Source of the DNA: Dipetalonema caudispina
Taxonomy: Eukaryota > Nematoda > Chromadorea > Rhabditida > Onchocercidae
DNA: 64,000 nt
Reading direction: 5' to 3'
Assembly (NCBI GenBank): GCA_013365325.1
Contig: JABVXV010000023.1
Span: 124,001 to 188,000 of the forward strand
The stretch's first letter is position 1. Each line of letters begins with the position of its first letter. The notes below the pieces were generated by a model, which was not told where the DNA came from, ran no database searches, and saw nothing but the letters and a program-made list of their open reading frames with translations. Shown here one piece after another: positions 40,383 through 52,700 of the stretch. The position numbers were made by a program, and so were the translations under genes.

Positions 40383-41749
40383 GCTGATTTTTCTAATATA
40401 TAGATTAAAGAAATTTTATATCTAATATAAAATACAGTCTTTGTATTCTCATTGCTGCTGTTGTGTATAACTACGTTCGTGTATTTTTTCGGTGTGATGC
40501 TTTGTTTTCTCATTGTCTTTTGCTGCCTGATATGTAGATCCTATATCAGTTCCTGACAGAGTTCCAGGTTTTTTCGCCCCGTGATTTTAGAAAAATTTTC
40601 AGGTCATGCTGTGAAAATACCGCCCTAATCAGGGTATTTTTCATGGGAGCACTTGGGATGCTCGTTTATATTATCTGAAGAAATAAAGACAAGTCGTGAA
40701 TGGTAATTGAGATGAAGTAGACGACGTTTTCGTTTTCTATAATGTTGGGAATTTTAATTCAGTTTAGCATTTGTCTTTCTTCTTTGACTGATCACAGATT
40801 GAGACTTCAGATGTTTGCTGGGTTTTTAGAAGAAATTTGGGTTTTATGCTACTATTGTTAAATTCTTTTTGGAGGAATATTTTGCACTCTTTGAACAAAG
40901 TAGCATGATTATATTTCCGGAGGCTCTATTGTGTTTTGTCGACTAATTTCGATAATTTGTTTTTGATAAGTTCAAGATTTATTTACCCAACAAATAAGGC
41001 TGAGGCGCATGCAGTCACTAGATGTGCTTAGTTTGTCATGCATTTGTTGACCGTATTTGGTAAAGCTTTTTTGGCCTTATTTCTCAGGTAATCAAATTCC
41101 CATCTAGCGCCCTGTTTTCGTCTTTTCATTTTTACTTGAAGAATTTTCACCCATTTCAATCAGCTCTGTAATTTTTTGTGTAGTGGGTATAAAACTCCCG
41201 ACTGATTGATTGGGATTTTTACTGCATCGGTGAAAAAAATTGAGGTTTCTGGTTGTATGGTGCCTTTGTGTTCATTCCCAAATTATTCTGGATTTGATTT
41301 CCGAAGTAAATTTAGTCTCGGGAAGCTTATGATCTTTTCCGAGACTTAATTATATAATACATTTTCTGGAATGTGTGCTGACTCTTTGTGGTGAATTTGT
41401 TTCAACGTATAAAAAGGTTTCCTGCTTTCAGACGTATGAGGATCAGAGAGGAAATTTGAGTTATATTTTGACTTTATATTCAATAAAAGCTTTGAGTTAC
41501 TTGATTTAGTTCTCACCTTTTGTTTTTCATCGTTAAACAAGGCTACATTTTTCGCAGGAGTAATATTTTGTTTGTTAATTTATTCGAATTAAGTTGACCT
41601 TGACAGAACTGCAATGACTTACTGTACTCTTTCCACCTCCAACGATACATTTATTCCATTTCGTTTTCGTTCAATTCTGCAATACATAAATTGGCAATCG
41701 ATTTCAACAAAAAGAAATTTCATCCGATCACCAATGTTCCTTATTCTAG
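40383..41749. other. intergenic, cullin-1 3' flank and collagen galactosyltransferase 5' flank
   Basis: 1,367 bases between two same-strand genes. AATAAA at 40682-40687 could end the cullin-1 transcript about 300 bases past the stop. No coding exon was recognised; a 64-codon minus frame at 41346-41540 lacks splice context. Confidence 0.5.
41741..41749 (+). promoter_or_regulatory. acceptor directly before start codon, likely trans-splice site
   Basis: TTATTCTAG abuts the ATG at 41750, leaving no leader of its own. This is typical of nematode spliced-leader addition; a spliced 5' UTR exon is the alternative. Confidence 0.5.
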
Positions 41750-44700
41750 ATGTATCATACTGCAGTAATATTAGCTATCGTTTTCACTTTTTCAACGGCG
41801 CAGAATGCATTCTTCCGGGAAGCGGACTATCGTCAACTCTATCCAATGTTATCAATAGCTATTCGCCTATATAATCATGCTCATGTATTGCCATATTTTT
41901 TTGGTTTATTAGAGAATCTTGACTATCCGAAGGATCAGATTCTAATTGATATATACATGGGAACACATATTGATGCAACTTTGCCCAAAACCAAACAGTC
42001 AGTTTTATTTATATAGCAAAGCGTGATACATTTATTGCAATTGCATGCCATAATGTTTGCATTAGATGATCATAACTTGCAGTTAAAGATCACTAGCAGT
42101 GATATTTAGTAACAATTTTTATGACTGTTTGCAAGTAAATTACAGATGGTCAGACGATGCAAGGAAGTATTATCGTTCCATTTTTCTTACTACTGATACG
42201 AAAAATTGGCAAGAAGAGGCATTAATGAAAGCAAGAAATAGTAGAGCAAGCTATGTGCTTTATCTAAAGGTACACATGATGTGTTGCTTCATATTTGGAT
42301 TTTGAATAGAAATTTCGAATCTGATACAAATATAGAATATTTTGAAGTTATGATACAATTCGCAAAGAGTTTTAAAGTGTTTAAAACTGAAATGTAAAAA
42401 CGATCAAAAATCATTTCTTTGCTTTTCTTAAATTACTATTTTGAAGAAAAAAATTCAGGGTGATCATTTGTTGACGGATCACAGGATTCTCCAAACATTG
42501 ATGCAAAAGAAGAAATTGGCCATTGCCCCTCTTCTTTTTACGCCGTACGGTGATCCGCCTACAATCTTCATATCTGAAGATTACAACAATCGAAAAGAAA
42601 TATCGACCATTGAAGTAAGTTTATACAGTTTTTTTATCATAAATTTCTAATTTTCATGAATTTGGCTGGAGTAGCATGTTTAGTAGCAATGGAATTTGGT
42701 GGGATGTTTGGTAGCAATGGATTTTTGACTATTGTCATGCATTTAAGGATTTCAACAGAAATGCGGAAGATGGATATCAGGATAATGCCAGTTAGTGTCA
42801 TTTTCTAAAATTATTCAAATGGGTCTATTATAGGTTAAAGTGATTCCAGAACCGTTGTTAATAGATTTGGCACATGGTGACTCATCATTTCTAACATTTT
42901 CCTCCGAAAATTTATACGGTTATTCTAAAAATGATTCTGAAGAGCCAAATGCTGTACTTGAGAATTCGGCATCTCGGATGAACATACCATTTTTCTTGGA
43001 TAATGAGCATTTTTATGGATATTTCTTCAATCATTCATTACATTCTCTGGATTCTCAACGAAAATTGGTTAGTTTATTTGAAGAGATATTTTGACTCGAT
43101 GTAATTTATTGTGTGACTCTGAATTTCCATCTGCACAGTCAAACATACGAAACGTTGATTTGAGAAATTAGTCAAAGAACTAAAGTTGTTGTCCTAAAAT
43201 GTAGTCATCGCTAAATTTATTTCGCATTTTTCATTATCGAGACTTGTGTTTTATAGTTTGAGCAGTGCGTAAGATATTTGGCAAAGGAGTTGTTATTCGA
43301 GATGGTGGAATCTATAATAATTTGAATAAAGTAACTTCTGTTACAGCTTCGTTATCTGTTAGCCGATTGGATTGCTGATAGTGGTGTGATGCCAATTGTA
43401 CACTCATCGTTCCTCAAAGTCACTTATCCGAGACCATCGCTTTTTGCGGTTGATAAAATCTATGTTATCAATCTCGAACGAAGAAGCGAAAGGTATTTGT
43501 AAAAGTTCTAAGTTAAATAAAAACGATTATATTTGACCATATTTTACCAACAGCATTATAAGGATGTCTTTTCTGCGTTTCAGTTTTCTATTATTCTCTA
43601 TGGTTTTATAGTGAACGCACATTTGTGGAGCAAATTTATTTTTTATTTGTTAATTCTTTTTTTTTTTTTTTTTGATAGTTTCTAGCCGAATTTTATGGAA
43701 ATAGTTCTTGAAAAGTAATTTTTTATACTCTAAAGCTGTTAAAACTGTTTAAGAAAAATTAAAATGATGGAATTATTAAAACTGATGGGATTTGAATATA
43801 CGTGGTGGAAAGCAACTGATGGTCATCACTTGGATTCGGAACCTCTGTACAGCGAAGTTAAATTTTTGCCTGGATATGAAGATCCATACTACAAAAGACC
43901 GATGAAAGCAGGAGAAGTAAGTAGAGTTTATGGAAACACAACATTAATGTAAAAATTGGTGGAATAATGGATGTTTTAGTTTTTTTTTTTTTTCGATGTA
44001 TCCTTCAGCTGCTTCACTAAAATAACAGCCATCGAATCGTATTTTAGGATGAAACTTAAATTTTTTGTTTTAAGGTTGGTTGTTTTTTGAGTCATTATCG
44101 CATATGGCAAGAAGTAGTCGAAAAAAAAATGGATCGTGTAATTATATTCGAAGATGATTTGCGCTTTATGGTTAATTCAACGGATCTTCTGAAAGAGCTC
44201 ATTGAAGATATTGATAGTTCGAGAATTGAATGGGATCTGGTATATTTGGGCAGAAAACGGCTGGAAGGTGCAAATGAAAACTGGGTGCCTGGTAAGTTAT
44301 CAGATGCAGACTTTGCAAACTCCATTGATTTTTGGTTAAGTTTTGAGGACTTTTATAAACATTTTACAGTATGGAGCTAATTATTTGTAATTCAGCCATT
44401 AATAGCGCTTTCAAAGAACTTTTTGGGCTAGACGTACGGTAAGCAGCTTCTATTTCGGAAGAACTCCATAATTCCAATTCTCTCTAAATGTGCAGGTTGG
44501 GCAGTGAGAACTTGGAAAAGATTACTTGGGTAATCTTTTCACTCAGTGAAACTTCATTACACCTTACTCAATTTACATCTATGCATCTTTGTAGGTCATC
44601 GACACCTAAGTACTGTTGATTATTCATATTGGACACTTGGTTATATGTTGTCATTGAATGGTGCCCGAAAACTGCTTGGTGGCAATCCTTTGAAAAAATT

Positions 44701-44932
44701 TTTACCAGTAGATGAATATATCCCAATTATGTTCAATAAGCATCCAAATACGACATGGATAAATGCATTTCCACATCGCGATTTAATTGCCTATGCGATT
44801 TATCCGACCATTGTTGTTCCAGAAAGGTACACCTATCAGCATGGTTACTTTAGTGATACAGAAGATTCGGATATTGTTGATGTAGAAAGTATAACACGGA
44901 TAACCAAAAAAACAGATAAAGATGAATTATGA
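41750..44932 (+). CDS. procollagen galactosyltransferase (GT25 family)
   Basis: ER-lumen enzyme of the COLGALT/GLT25D family, which adds galactose to hydroxylysine of collagens. Eight in-phase exons: 41750-41997, 42146-42269, 42459-42614, 42834-43067, 43347-43492, 43754-43916, 44075-44291, 44595-44932; 541 residues (human COLGALT1 has about 622). An N-terminal signal peptide (MYHTAVILAIVFTFSTAQNA) and C-terminal KDEL fit ER retention. The N-terminal GT domain is weakly conserved: where human has VDADNL this protein has LKGDHL, so the DxD is lost. The C-terminal GT25 domain is well kept: KIYVINLERRSER, FLPGYEDPYYKRPMKAGE, GCFLSHYRIW, IIFEDDLRF, DLVYLGRKR, YWTLGYMLSLNGARKLL, FLPVDEYIPIMFNKHP and HGYFSDTEDS. 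Probable substrates are cuticle and basement-membrane collagens. It lies on the same strand between cullin-1 and an STK16-like kinase. Confidence 0.92.
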
Positions 44933-45870
44933 AGTAATAAGATTTTCACCAATGCTCAGATTTCTGGTTGCGCGTTGTTTTCGAATAGGCAATAATATTT
45001 TAAGCTAATTACGAAGGCATGATTACTTGGTCTTATAGTTAAATTTTTATTTCCAGATCATTTTGTTGCTTTTTTTTTTTGAATAATTTAGTTGTTAGTC
45101 GTTCTATATTTCTTTAGCTGGAACTGCAGTCATTGTAATTAAACGAAATAAGCTTTTATGTTTATTTAGTTGTTCACTAACACATTTGCCCCTTTATCAC
45201 AAATAATATGGAAATTTGAAATATTTATTATTGCTGCAAGCTTTAATTTTCCTAGTCCAATGTTTTTCAAGCTTTATTTTGTAATTTAATATCATCTTTT
45301 TGTTGCGGTGCTATTTTGTTTAGGGATAGAACTACTGCCTTGTTTCTGATTGGCCATCTGTTGTTTTTTTTTTCTATATTTGTTGTCTTACTGCAACTGT
45401 AATAAGCGACAACTCATTTTAAAAATAAAAATCAATATAAAATTCTAATATTTCGTTGTCATTTATGTCTTACAGCTTGGAATTTGCTGATATTACTGTA
45501 ATAATATTCTTTATTATAATAGATCGTGCATAGCTTTATCTTAGTTTTTCTTGTTTGTTGAGTTCTAAAAGGTAGAGACCAGGACTCTGTAAAGTAAAAC
45601 ATATATCTTATGTACTGGTTATCAATTTTTAGAAGGGAACTAATTTTGTGATTGGCAATAGCACATGAAAAATGCTTGTTAGCAACAATTTTTATGTTGA
45701 TCGAGTCAAGCGTTAAAGTTTACTACACTGGAGTTTCCGTGGAATTCCAGTTTACAGTTCTATTGGCGAGGTTTGTTTTCATTTTTTTAAGTTGTTGCTA
45801 GAATGTTCCTGCCGAAACCTGATTGTTTATTGTTCCGTTCATCTCACATACACTTCTAGGGCTACGCAGA
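44933..45870. other. intergenic, galactosyltransferase 3' flank and kinase 5' flank
   Basis: 938 bases, T-rich, without coding signal. AATAAA at 45424-45429 is a possible poly(A) signal. An acceptor CACTTCTAG at 45851-45859 precedes the kinase ATG by 11 bases and is a likely trans-splice site. Confidence 0.5.
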
Positions 45871-47941
45871 ATGGGTTGCATTTGCGGTAAGCCAGATCTT
45901 GAAATTGGAATGCAACAATATCGAATACTGAAACCTTTCGCTAAAGGGTAAATTCTCGATTCGAGTATTTCAAAGTGAAAATAAAAGATCCATTTAGAAG
46001 ACGTTTATTTCACGTTAACAAATATGGAGCAACTTCTACAGCTCATACAACGATTAAATATTATGAAGTTTTTTGAAATGAAGTGGATTTGCAGATTTGT
46101 TCGATTTTGGTAAAAGGGTTGAAAATCACAAAGAAATATTATTTAAAAGTTTCCAGAGGCTTCAGTCAATTATTTCTGGTAGAAGAATGCAAAACTGGCC
46201 ATAAATGGGCCTTAAAGCGGATTGATTGTCATTCAAAGACAGATGTTGAACGTGTTCGGAATGAAATTGATGTACAACGACGGTTTGGAATGCATCCAAA
46301 CATCTTATCACTGGAATGTTTTACGGATGACGAAATTCCTCATGGCCTTCGATTTTCACTTATCTTCACTTTTTACAAGGTATATGATAATTTTCTTGTT
46401 TCTTGAAAAGTTTTAGTATTTAGAAAAAGGATGACTAATTTATGTTTTCGTAAAATCTGAAAAAATGTTAGTATTAAGGTAGAAGTTATGACTGTTCATT
46501 TAAGAAATGTAAATAAAAATTTACCTTCCTTGCACCGATTTTCTCGTCTCATCTTAGATCTACTGGATTACTAAATTTTTTTGGATTTTTAGGGCTATAA
46601 TGTATTTACTTGACATTTCAGCATGGTAGTCTTCAATATGAACTTACAAATCGCCGTTCATGTTGTGATTACATTGATGAAGAACGGGTGATACGTCTCT
46701 TTCTACAAATTGCTTCCGCTGTTAAGTTAATGCATTCATCTTCTCCTCCCATTGCTCATAGGTGAGTTTTTTCACTTCGGGCACATTTTGATAATCTTAG
46801 CAGGGTAACCCATGCAATTTTAGTCCCACTCTGATAGGAAAGCGAAAGTTAAATAATGATTTACATATTATTCCAGCAAATATTTGTATTTTCTAGCTTT
46901 TTGAGAAAAGGCCTTTTTCTAACCTTTATCGAATAAAAGAATTTTGATTTCATCTACACATTTTCTATACGTAACTTCTGGAATCTTTGCAAATTTTTGT
47001 CTGTTTTTTGAAAAAAATAGAACGTTTTTCAGAGACATAAAACCAGCTAATGTGTTGTTGTCAGACGATGATCGTCCAATACTGATGGATTTTGGTAGTT
47101 GTTTCGCGTGTCCCATAATAATTAATAACGGAAAAGAGTCAAGAATGCAGTTGGCTAGTTTTTCTTATGCTTTTGTACTATTGCTAATTATCTTCAGATT
47201 ATTTTTTCGAAGTAGCTTAGAAGTTTCACATTTTGATAGCACTTTAAGAAATATCGAAGAATAATAACTGTTACTTTGTCTATTGAGTACTATGCGACTC
47301 AACAAAATCACTTTTTGCAAGATATTCATAATGTCCTACTGTTTTAGGATGAAGCTGGTGAATTATGTTCAATGCCCTATCGCGCTCCAGAACTTTTTGT
47401 TTGTGAAGTCGGTTCAACAATCGATCAATCTGTAGATATTTGGGTTTGTGTTATTTTTAATAATCTTTTCACTGTAATTTAACTTCGACTTTCTAAATAT
47501 AATTGCCAACTTATCATTAATAGACCAAAAATGAAAGAAGAAAAAGATTAAATTTCAGTCACTTGGTTGCCTTTTATTTGCCTTATGCTTTTTTCGCTCA
47601 CCTTTTGATGATATCTACGAACGAGGTGATAGCATCGCACTTGCTGTTCAGTCAGGGAAAATTACTTATGTCGAAGGTCATCCGTAAGTTCACTTTGTAT
47701 TGTTTAGAATGGGAAATTAAAATTTTCGCTCCAAAATTTCCAATTTTACGGTTGGAGTGTAAGGAAGAGGAAACGCAGAAAGTCCCTAATTTGATTTCGC
47801 TTTTTTGTATTGGAATTTAAACTTTCATTTGTTTTCAGGTATAGTCAAAAAATCCTAGATGCAATTCATGCAATGATAGCTGTCGATCCAAAGAATCGAT
47901 CAAGCATTACTTCTATTTGTGAGCTGTTGCAAGAGTCCTAG
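45871..47941 (+). CDS. STK16/MPSK1-like Ser/Thr protein kinase
   Basis: Membrane-associated Ser/Thr kinase of the NAK/STK16 group; vertebrate STK16 works at the Golgi and secretory pathway. Exons: 45871-45947, 46157-46379, 46622-46761, 47033-about 47150, 47348-47443, 47559-47683, 47839-47941; about 295 residues (human about 305). The N-terminus MGCICG carries the Gly-2 myristoylation and nearby cysteine palmitoylation pattern of this family. Kinase motifs are the Gly-rich loop KGGFSQLFLVEE, VAIK-type HKWALKRID, IAHRDIKPANVLLSDD with the HRD aspartate, LMDFGSC, YRAPELF in place of the APE motif, DIWSLGCLLFALCF, and ERGDSIALAVQSGKITY specific to STK16. The junction between the fourth and fifth exons is unresolved. 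Family spacing calls for splicing after CAG at 47150, but canonical GT-AG sites there shift the frame; a weaker donor near 47175 would keep phase and add eight residues. Confidence 0.9.
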
Positions 47942-48567
47942 TTATATGAAAGATAATGTTAAAGAAAAATAGTAGTTAGTCTCTAAATTTTCTGTCAATC
48001 ATATATCTCTTGCTTTAAAAAATCAAGTTTTATGCACTCTTCATGATGATGTTTTGACATTAGAGTCAGTTTCGTTAAGTCAGCCTCCCTTCTCTTCTTT
48101 TTTTCTGTTTTAATTAAAATACGATAAGAAACAGAACTCAGAAATTCGGTCAGAATCCAGAATCTTAGGTGAATTCTAATTGAGTTTTCATTTTGTGAAC
48201 TCAAGTTAAATAGAGAGAAAATATATTCGTTTTTCCATTTCTTTCAAATTCAGAACTTTTATCTTGATCGTTATTACAGTAACGTACTTGTACTTTCATT
48301 TTATCACTTTTTGCCACCTTCAAACTTGTATAACTTAAAAAACAACTCAATTATTCAAGTTTAACGATAAAAAATCATTTTTAATGATGGTGGAGTGAAA
48401 CTTAGAAACTTCTTTGATTTCTCCGTTATGTTAATCCTTTAAATCATATCATTTGACTCTAAGGAATATATTCCAAACATTATTACAAATGTATGTTCTT
48501 TTACCGATTCTGTGATGTACATATTTTGAAATTCTGAACATCGAAAAGTTGTCTATGTCTATGTGTA

Positions 48568-48610
<43 letters not shown>

Positions 48611-49740
48611 TCTATCCATCTATTCATCTATCTATCTATCGATATAACAATTTATGAAAGTGATAATGTGGTGATATCGTGCTTGCTAGAATTATTTATC
48701 GCTTGAAATAATGCTGTAAGCTAGGATAGTTTTTTCAGTTGTGATGAATGCTGTGAAGTGGCATTATGAAGATCGTAAGCACAAAGGAAGATCAAGTTAA
48801 AATGAGAGTACATCGTTGAGGTTGAAGTGTTGTTTTGTTAAAACGTTTAAAAGAAGCGAAAATCGATATTCTTCTTGTATTGTCATATAAATTTACTCAA
48901 AGAGGAAGAAATTATAAGTTCTTGAAGTATCAATACTATAATATTGGTATTTCGTTTGGAAAGATTTCCGAAATTGTGTACTTGAAATAATTTTCATGTT
49001 TTTGTGGAGTCTTCCACAGATGTTTTTTGCAACCCACCAATGATGAATGCTTATATAAGATACGATAATGCAATGCTGGAAAGTACTAAAATATTTGGAG
49101 GACGATTAAAAAAGATGGTGTTAATTCAGCAAAGCTGTAGATCTCCCAGGTTATCTGCTTTTCTATACGTTACCCATGAAATTTCACTAAATCCACATTT
49201 CCGACGTTCCGACTGAAAGATAGCATGCAGTCATCATTATCATCACAAAATTCTCGGGTTTGAGAAGTTCGAGTTCTGGATTTTGCATTAAATTTAACTT
49301 TTTAAGAAATGTTCCAATTCTATAATCAATCAATGGAAAATTTTATTTTATCGAATGAACGAAAAAAAAAAATTGCCAAAGATTTCGAGGAAGAATATTA
49401 ATTGTTGTTGTGCTGGACGAGAAAGATGTCATAAGTCACTATTTATATGATTCAGAATTTGCATGACAAGTTATAATTAGCTCATTACCATTGGATAATG
49501 AAAATGATGAATGTGTACAGACGTGATCATGAAGAGAGTTTTGTGAACATCACAGTTTAAATTAGATTAGACTTTGGCTATATTTGTTCATACAAAATGA
49601 TTTCTGTGAAGGATTGATATTCCGGTATAACAACTGATCACGTTATCAGATAAAATCATTTAGCTAAGCTTGCATATCATCAATGACCATCAAAAATAAG
49701 TAGTTCATTAGGGTTTTTGTTGATGAACCAATTGAAATAA
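47942..49740. other. convergent intergenic region
   Basis: Lies between the 3' ends of the plus-strand kinase and the minus-strand ephrin. It holds the AT and TCTA microsatellites at 48.57-48.64 kb. A TTTATT at 49342-49347 could be a minus-strand poly(A) signal for the ephrin. A 70-codon plus frame at 49004-49216 begins at GTG and has no splice context, so it is not called. Confidence 0.5.
48571..48640. repeat. (AT)n followed by (TCTA)n microsatellite
   Basis: About 19 AT units (48571-48608), then TCTATCCATCTATTC and about four TCTA units to 48640. Confidence 0.9.
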
Positions 49741-52700
49741 TCACACGATGGCAGTGAAATACAGAAATATTAGAGCTATCGCCGTTAGTGATATATTCAA
49801 CTGATAATTGTAAGCCGCATCGCCTTCTGTAAAATTAATCAATGATTGATTTTAGAATGTTGAAAGCAAAAATTATTACTTCGATATGAATTTATCGGGA
49901 TGATTCATCCATTTCTTGTGCTCAAATTACAAGTGAAAAATATTCATACATTGAAATTTTGTTTATAATTTGAAAAAGGAATTAATTGTCTTTTCATTAA
50001 AAAAAAAAAGACAAAATGCAGTAGGATTCTGATTTTCTGTTTCTCATTTAATCCCAATATTTGAAGATGAAAATTCCACAGATATTTTAACGAAAATCCT
50101 TCCCATTAAATGATAATTTATTACCCATTAAAGTATTTTGTTCATTAAAGCTCTTCTATTGACCTAGCAGGTGTTGAATAATCGGTCATTATTTGAGTAT
50201 CATCTCCCATTACATTCATATTACAAAGGCGGTATTCCTTTCCTTTAGGGAATACCAAATTGTACTCTCTTTAATGACCGTTTTGCATCTGTCTCATTTG
50301 CATGCATTATTTTATCATTCATAAAAGGTACTTTATGATAATTAAAAATGGCACAAATATTTTGTATGTATTTTAAATGAAATGAAATTTCAAAACTAAC
50401 CATCTTCTGGTGCCACATATCCTTCAGCAGATGAATCACTAGTATGAATTATATACAACAATGGAGTTGACACTTCTGCTGAATTCCTGCAAATTCATTT
50501 TTATCGCTTAAATTTAAATTTCAATATTCGAACTTTATTTCGAACACATCATAGAAATTCAAAAACTTCGCAAATTTTGAAAAACTTTATGAATTTTGCA
50601 CGCTTCCTAAATCAGCGTTAATTTCCCCTTTATTTAGAGCATTTACTTTTTCTCTTAATTATCATTGATTTAGTACCTAATTAACATAGTAAATCAAATT
50701 ACCCATAACTCAACAGCACTAATTAACGTCGATGACGATAACTGTTGATGTACATACTTGAAAGGTATTTCATTTCAAACAGTACAAAAACGTAGTAAAA
50801 CCCCGGGATTTCCACGCGGAATATTTCATCATTCCGAAACAATTGTGCGGGATAACTTCAGCAGATGATTAACAATTCGAAAATATTTACTTTTAATTTA
50901 GAATTTATTTGGCAATCAAACTAAGATACGTTAAAAACTCACTGTAATCGATGCCTAAAATGAGCACTTGAAGGTTCAAAATAATCATTGACACTGTCAC
51001 CTCGATCTATAAAAGGATTTATTTGCATATCATTATTAAATTTTCGTAAATTATCACTATTTTAACTGATCTTCGAGCTTATCACTTTATTTGTTTCTTT
51101 TCTTCTTTGTAAACTTACATTAAATTTATAACTAATTTTTGTTTCTGTTAGTGATTCAATTTTTGATGAGATGTAATTTGAAAAATTATTACACTAAAAC
51201 TTCAATTAATAAATTAGTATTCATTTATAAATGTAGGATGCTGACAATGACGATGATAAAATCTCATCCAAAGACCTTGAAATTAGCATAATTTTCTAGA
51301 TTTTCATAGCACTTCTGATATTCAATGATCCTAAATTAATCCGTATAAGAAGATTTCATATTCACGACAGTAAAATCTTTCAAGATTAAAAATCGGAACT
51401 CAAAATCTCTTTTCGTTATCGTTTAAATAACGAATTAAGCTAACTGTTGACCTCTTTGAGTGGAATGAAATTACTGGTTTGTTAAGTATGTCTTTAGACT
51501 AAGACTAGTCTGATTCATATAAATTAGCTGTTAGATTTGAATTGTAGTAAAGTATGCTGTAGTGTACCCTCTAAGTATAATTTATTTAATTAAAGGATAG
51601 TGGGGAAAATTAAGGATGGAATAGAGTGAGTAATTAATTTATTATTGCTTTTAATTGGCTCATTATTTTTCCTAAACCATTATCACTTACATTTTGCTAA
51701 TTTTCAAATAATTTTCATCCAATGCATATTTATTGAAATAATTCCAGATATTTTGATTCTTTTCTCAAAAGTTTTCTTTTTTAAAATTAAATGAAATTTT
51801 CAACATAAGCTAAATTTTACAGCATTAATACATTTTTTCTTCTAATTGCAAAATTTTATTCAAATAATTTTCGAAATGTGAAATTTGAAGAATATGATAA
51901 TGCAACAGCTCATTCTTAATTAACATCCTTATTTACTTAACACATTACTTAATTTGACATTTTATTTATGTTTAAATTTTGCTTGCTTATATATATAAAT
52001 TATTTCCCCTAATTTTAAATGTATACCTTCCTTTCTTCTCAATCTGTTCAGTAATTCAGGACAAAAGGTTTCAATGCAACAACAATAACAACAACAACAT
52101 CATCACTACCACCAACAACGATAATAAGCAATAGTACATACATAAATAAATGATTGTCCTTGGTTTATAATGATGAATTGAAATTGAAGTGAATATTGAA
52201 GTGTGTGTCTGTCTGTCTGTCTATCTGTCTGTCTATGTTTGTTTATTCACATATTTAACAATATTAATGAATATATTGTCATTTAAACATTAGACAATAT
52301 TCGTTATTCCCTCCATTAACATTGTAGTATGGTAAATTAAAATTAATATTATACTATTATCCATGGTATTATATCAAATATCGTCTAATTGTTTGTTTCG
52401 TTGCATTTTTGAGAAATCTTATCGATCAATTGAAATGCTTTAATTTGATAATTCAATCTGGTTATCAAGTTTATTACCATTTCCAGTTTGATGAAAAAGA
52501 ACAAATGCTTTTATCAGTTACACCTGTTTACTTAGGTATTATTTGATTGGCAATAACGCATATGCTTGGTGCTATTCACTCATCAAATTATGACATTTCT
52601 ACAACATGACCTATTGATAAGAAGTCTACAGGTAATTTGATACCTAGGTAATCTCTTGTAACCTACTTAAATATCATGATAGTATAGATGAAGGAGAAGA

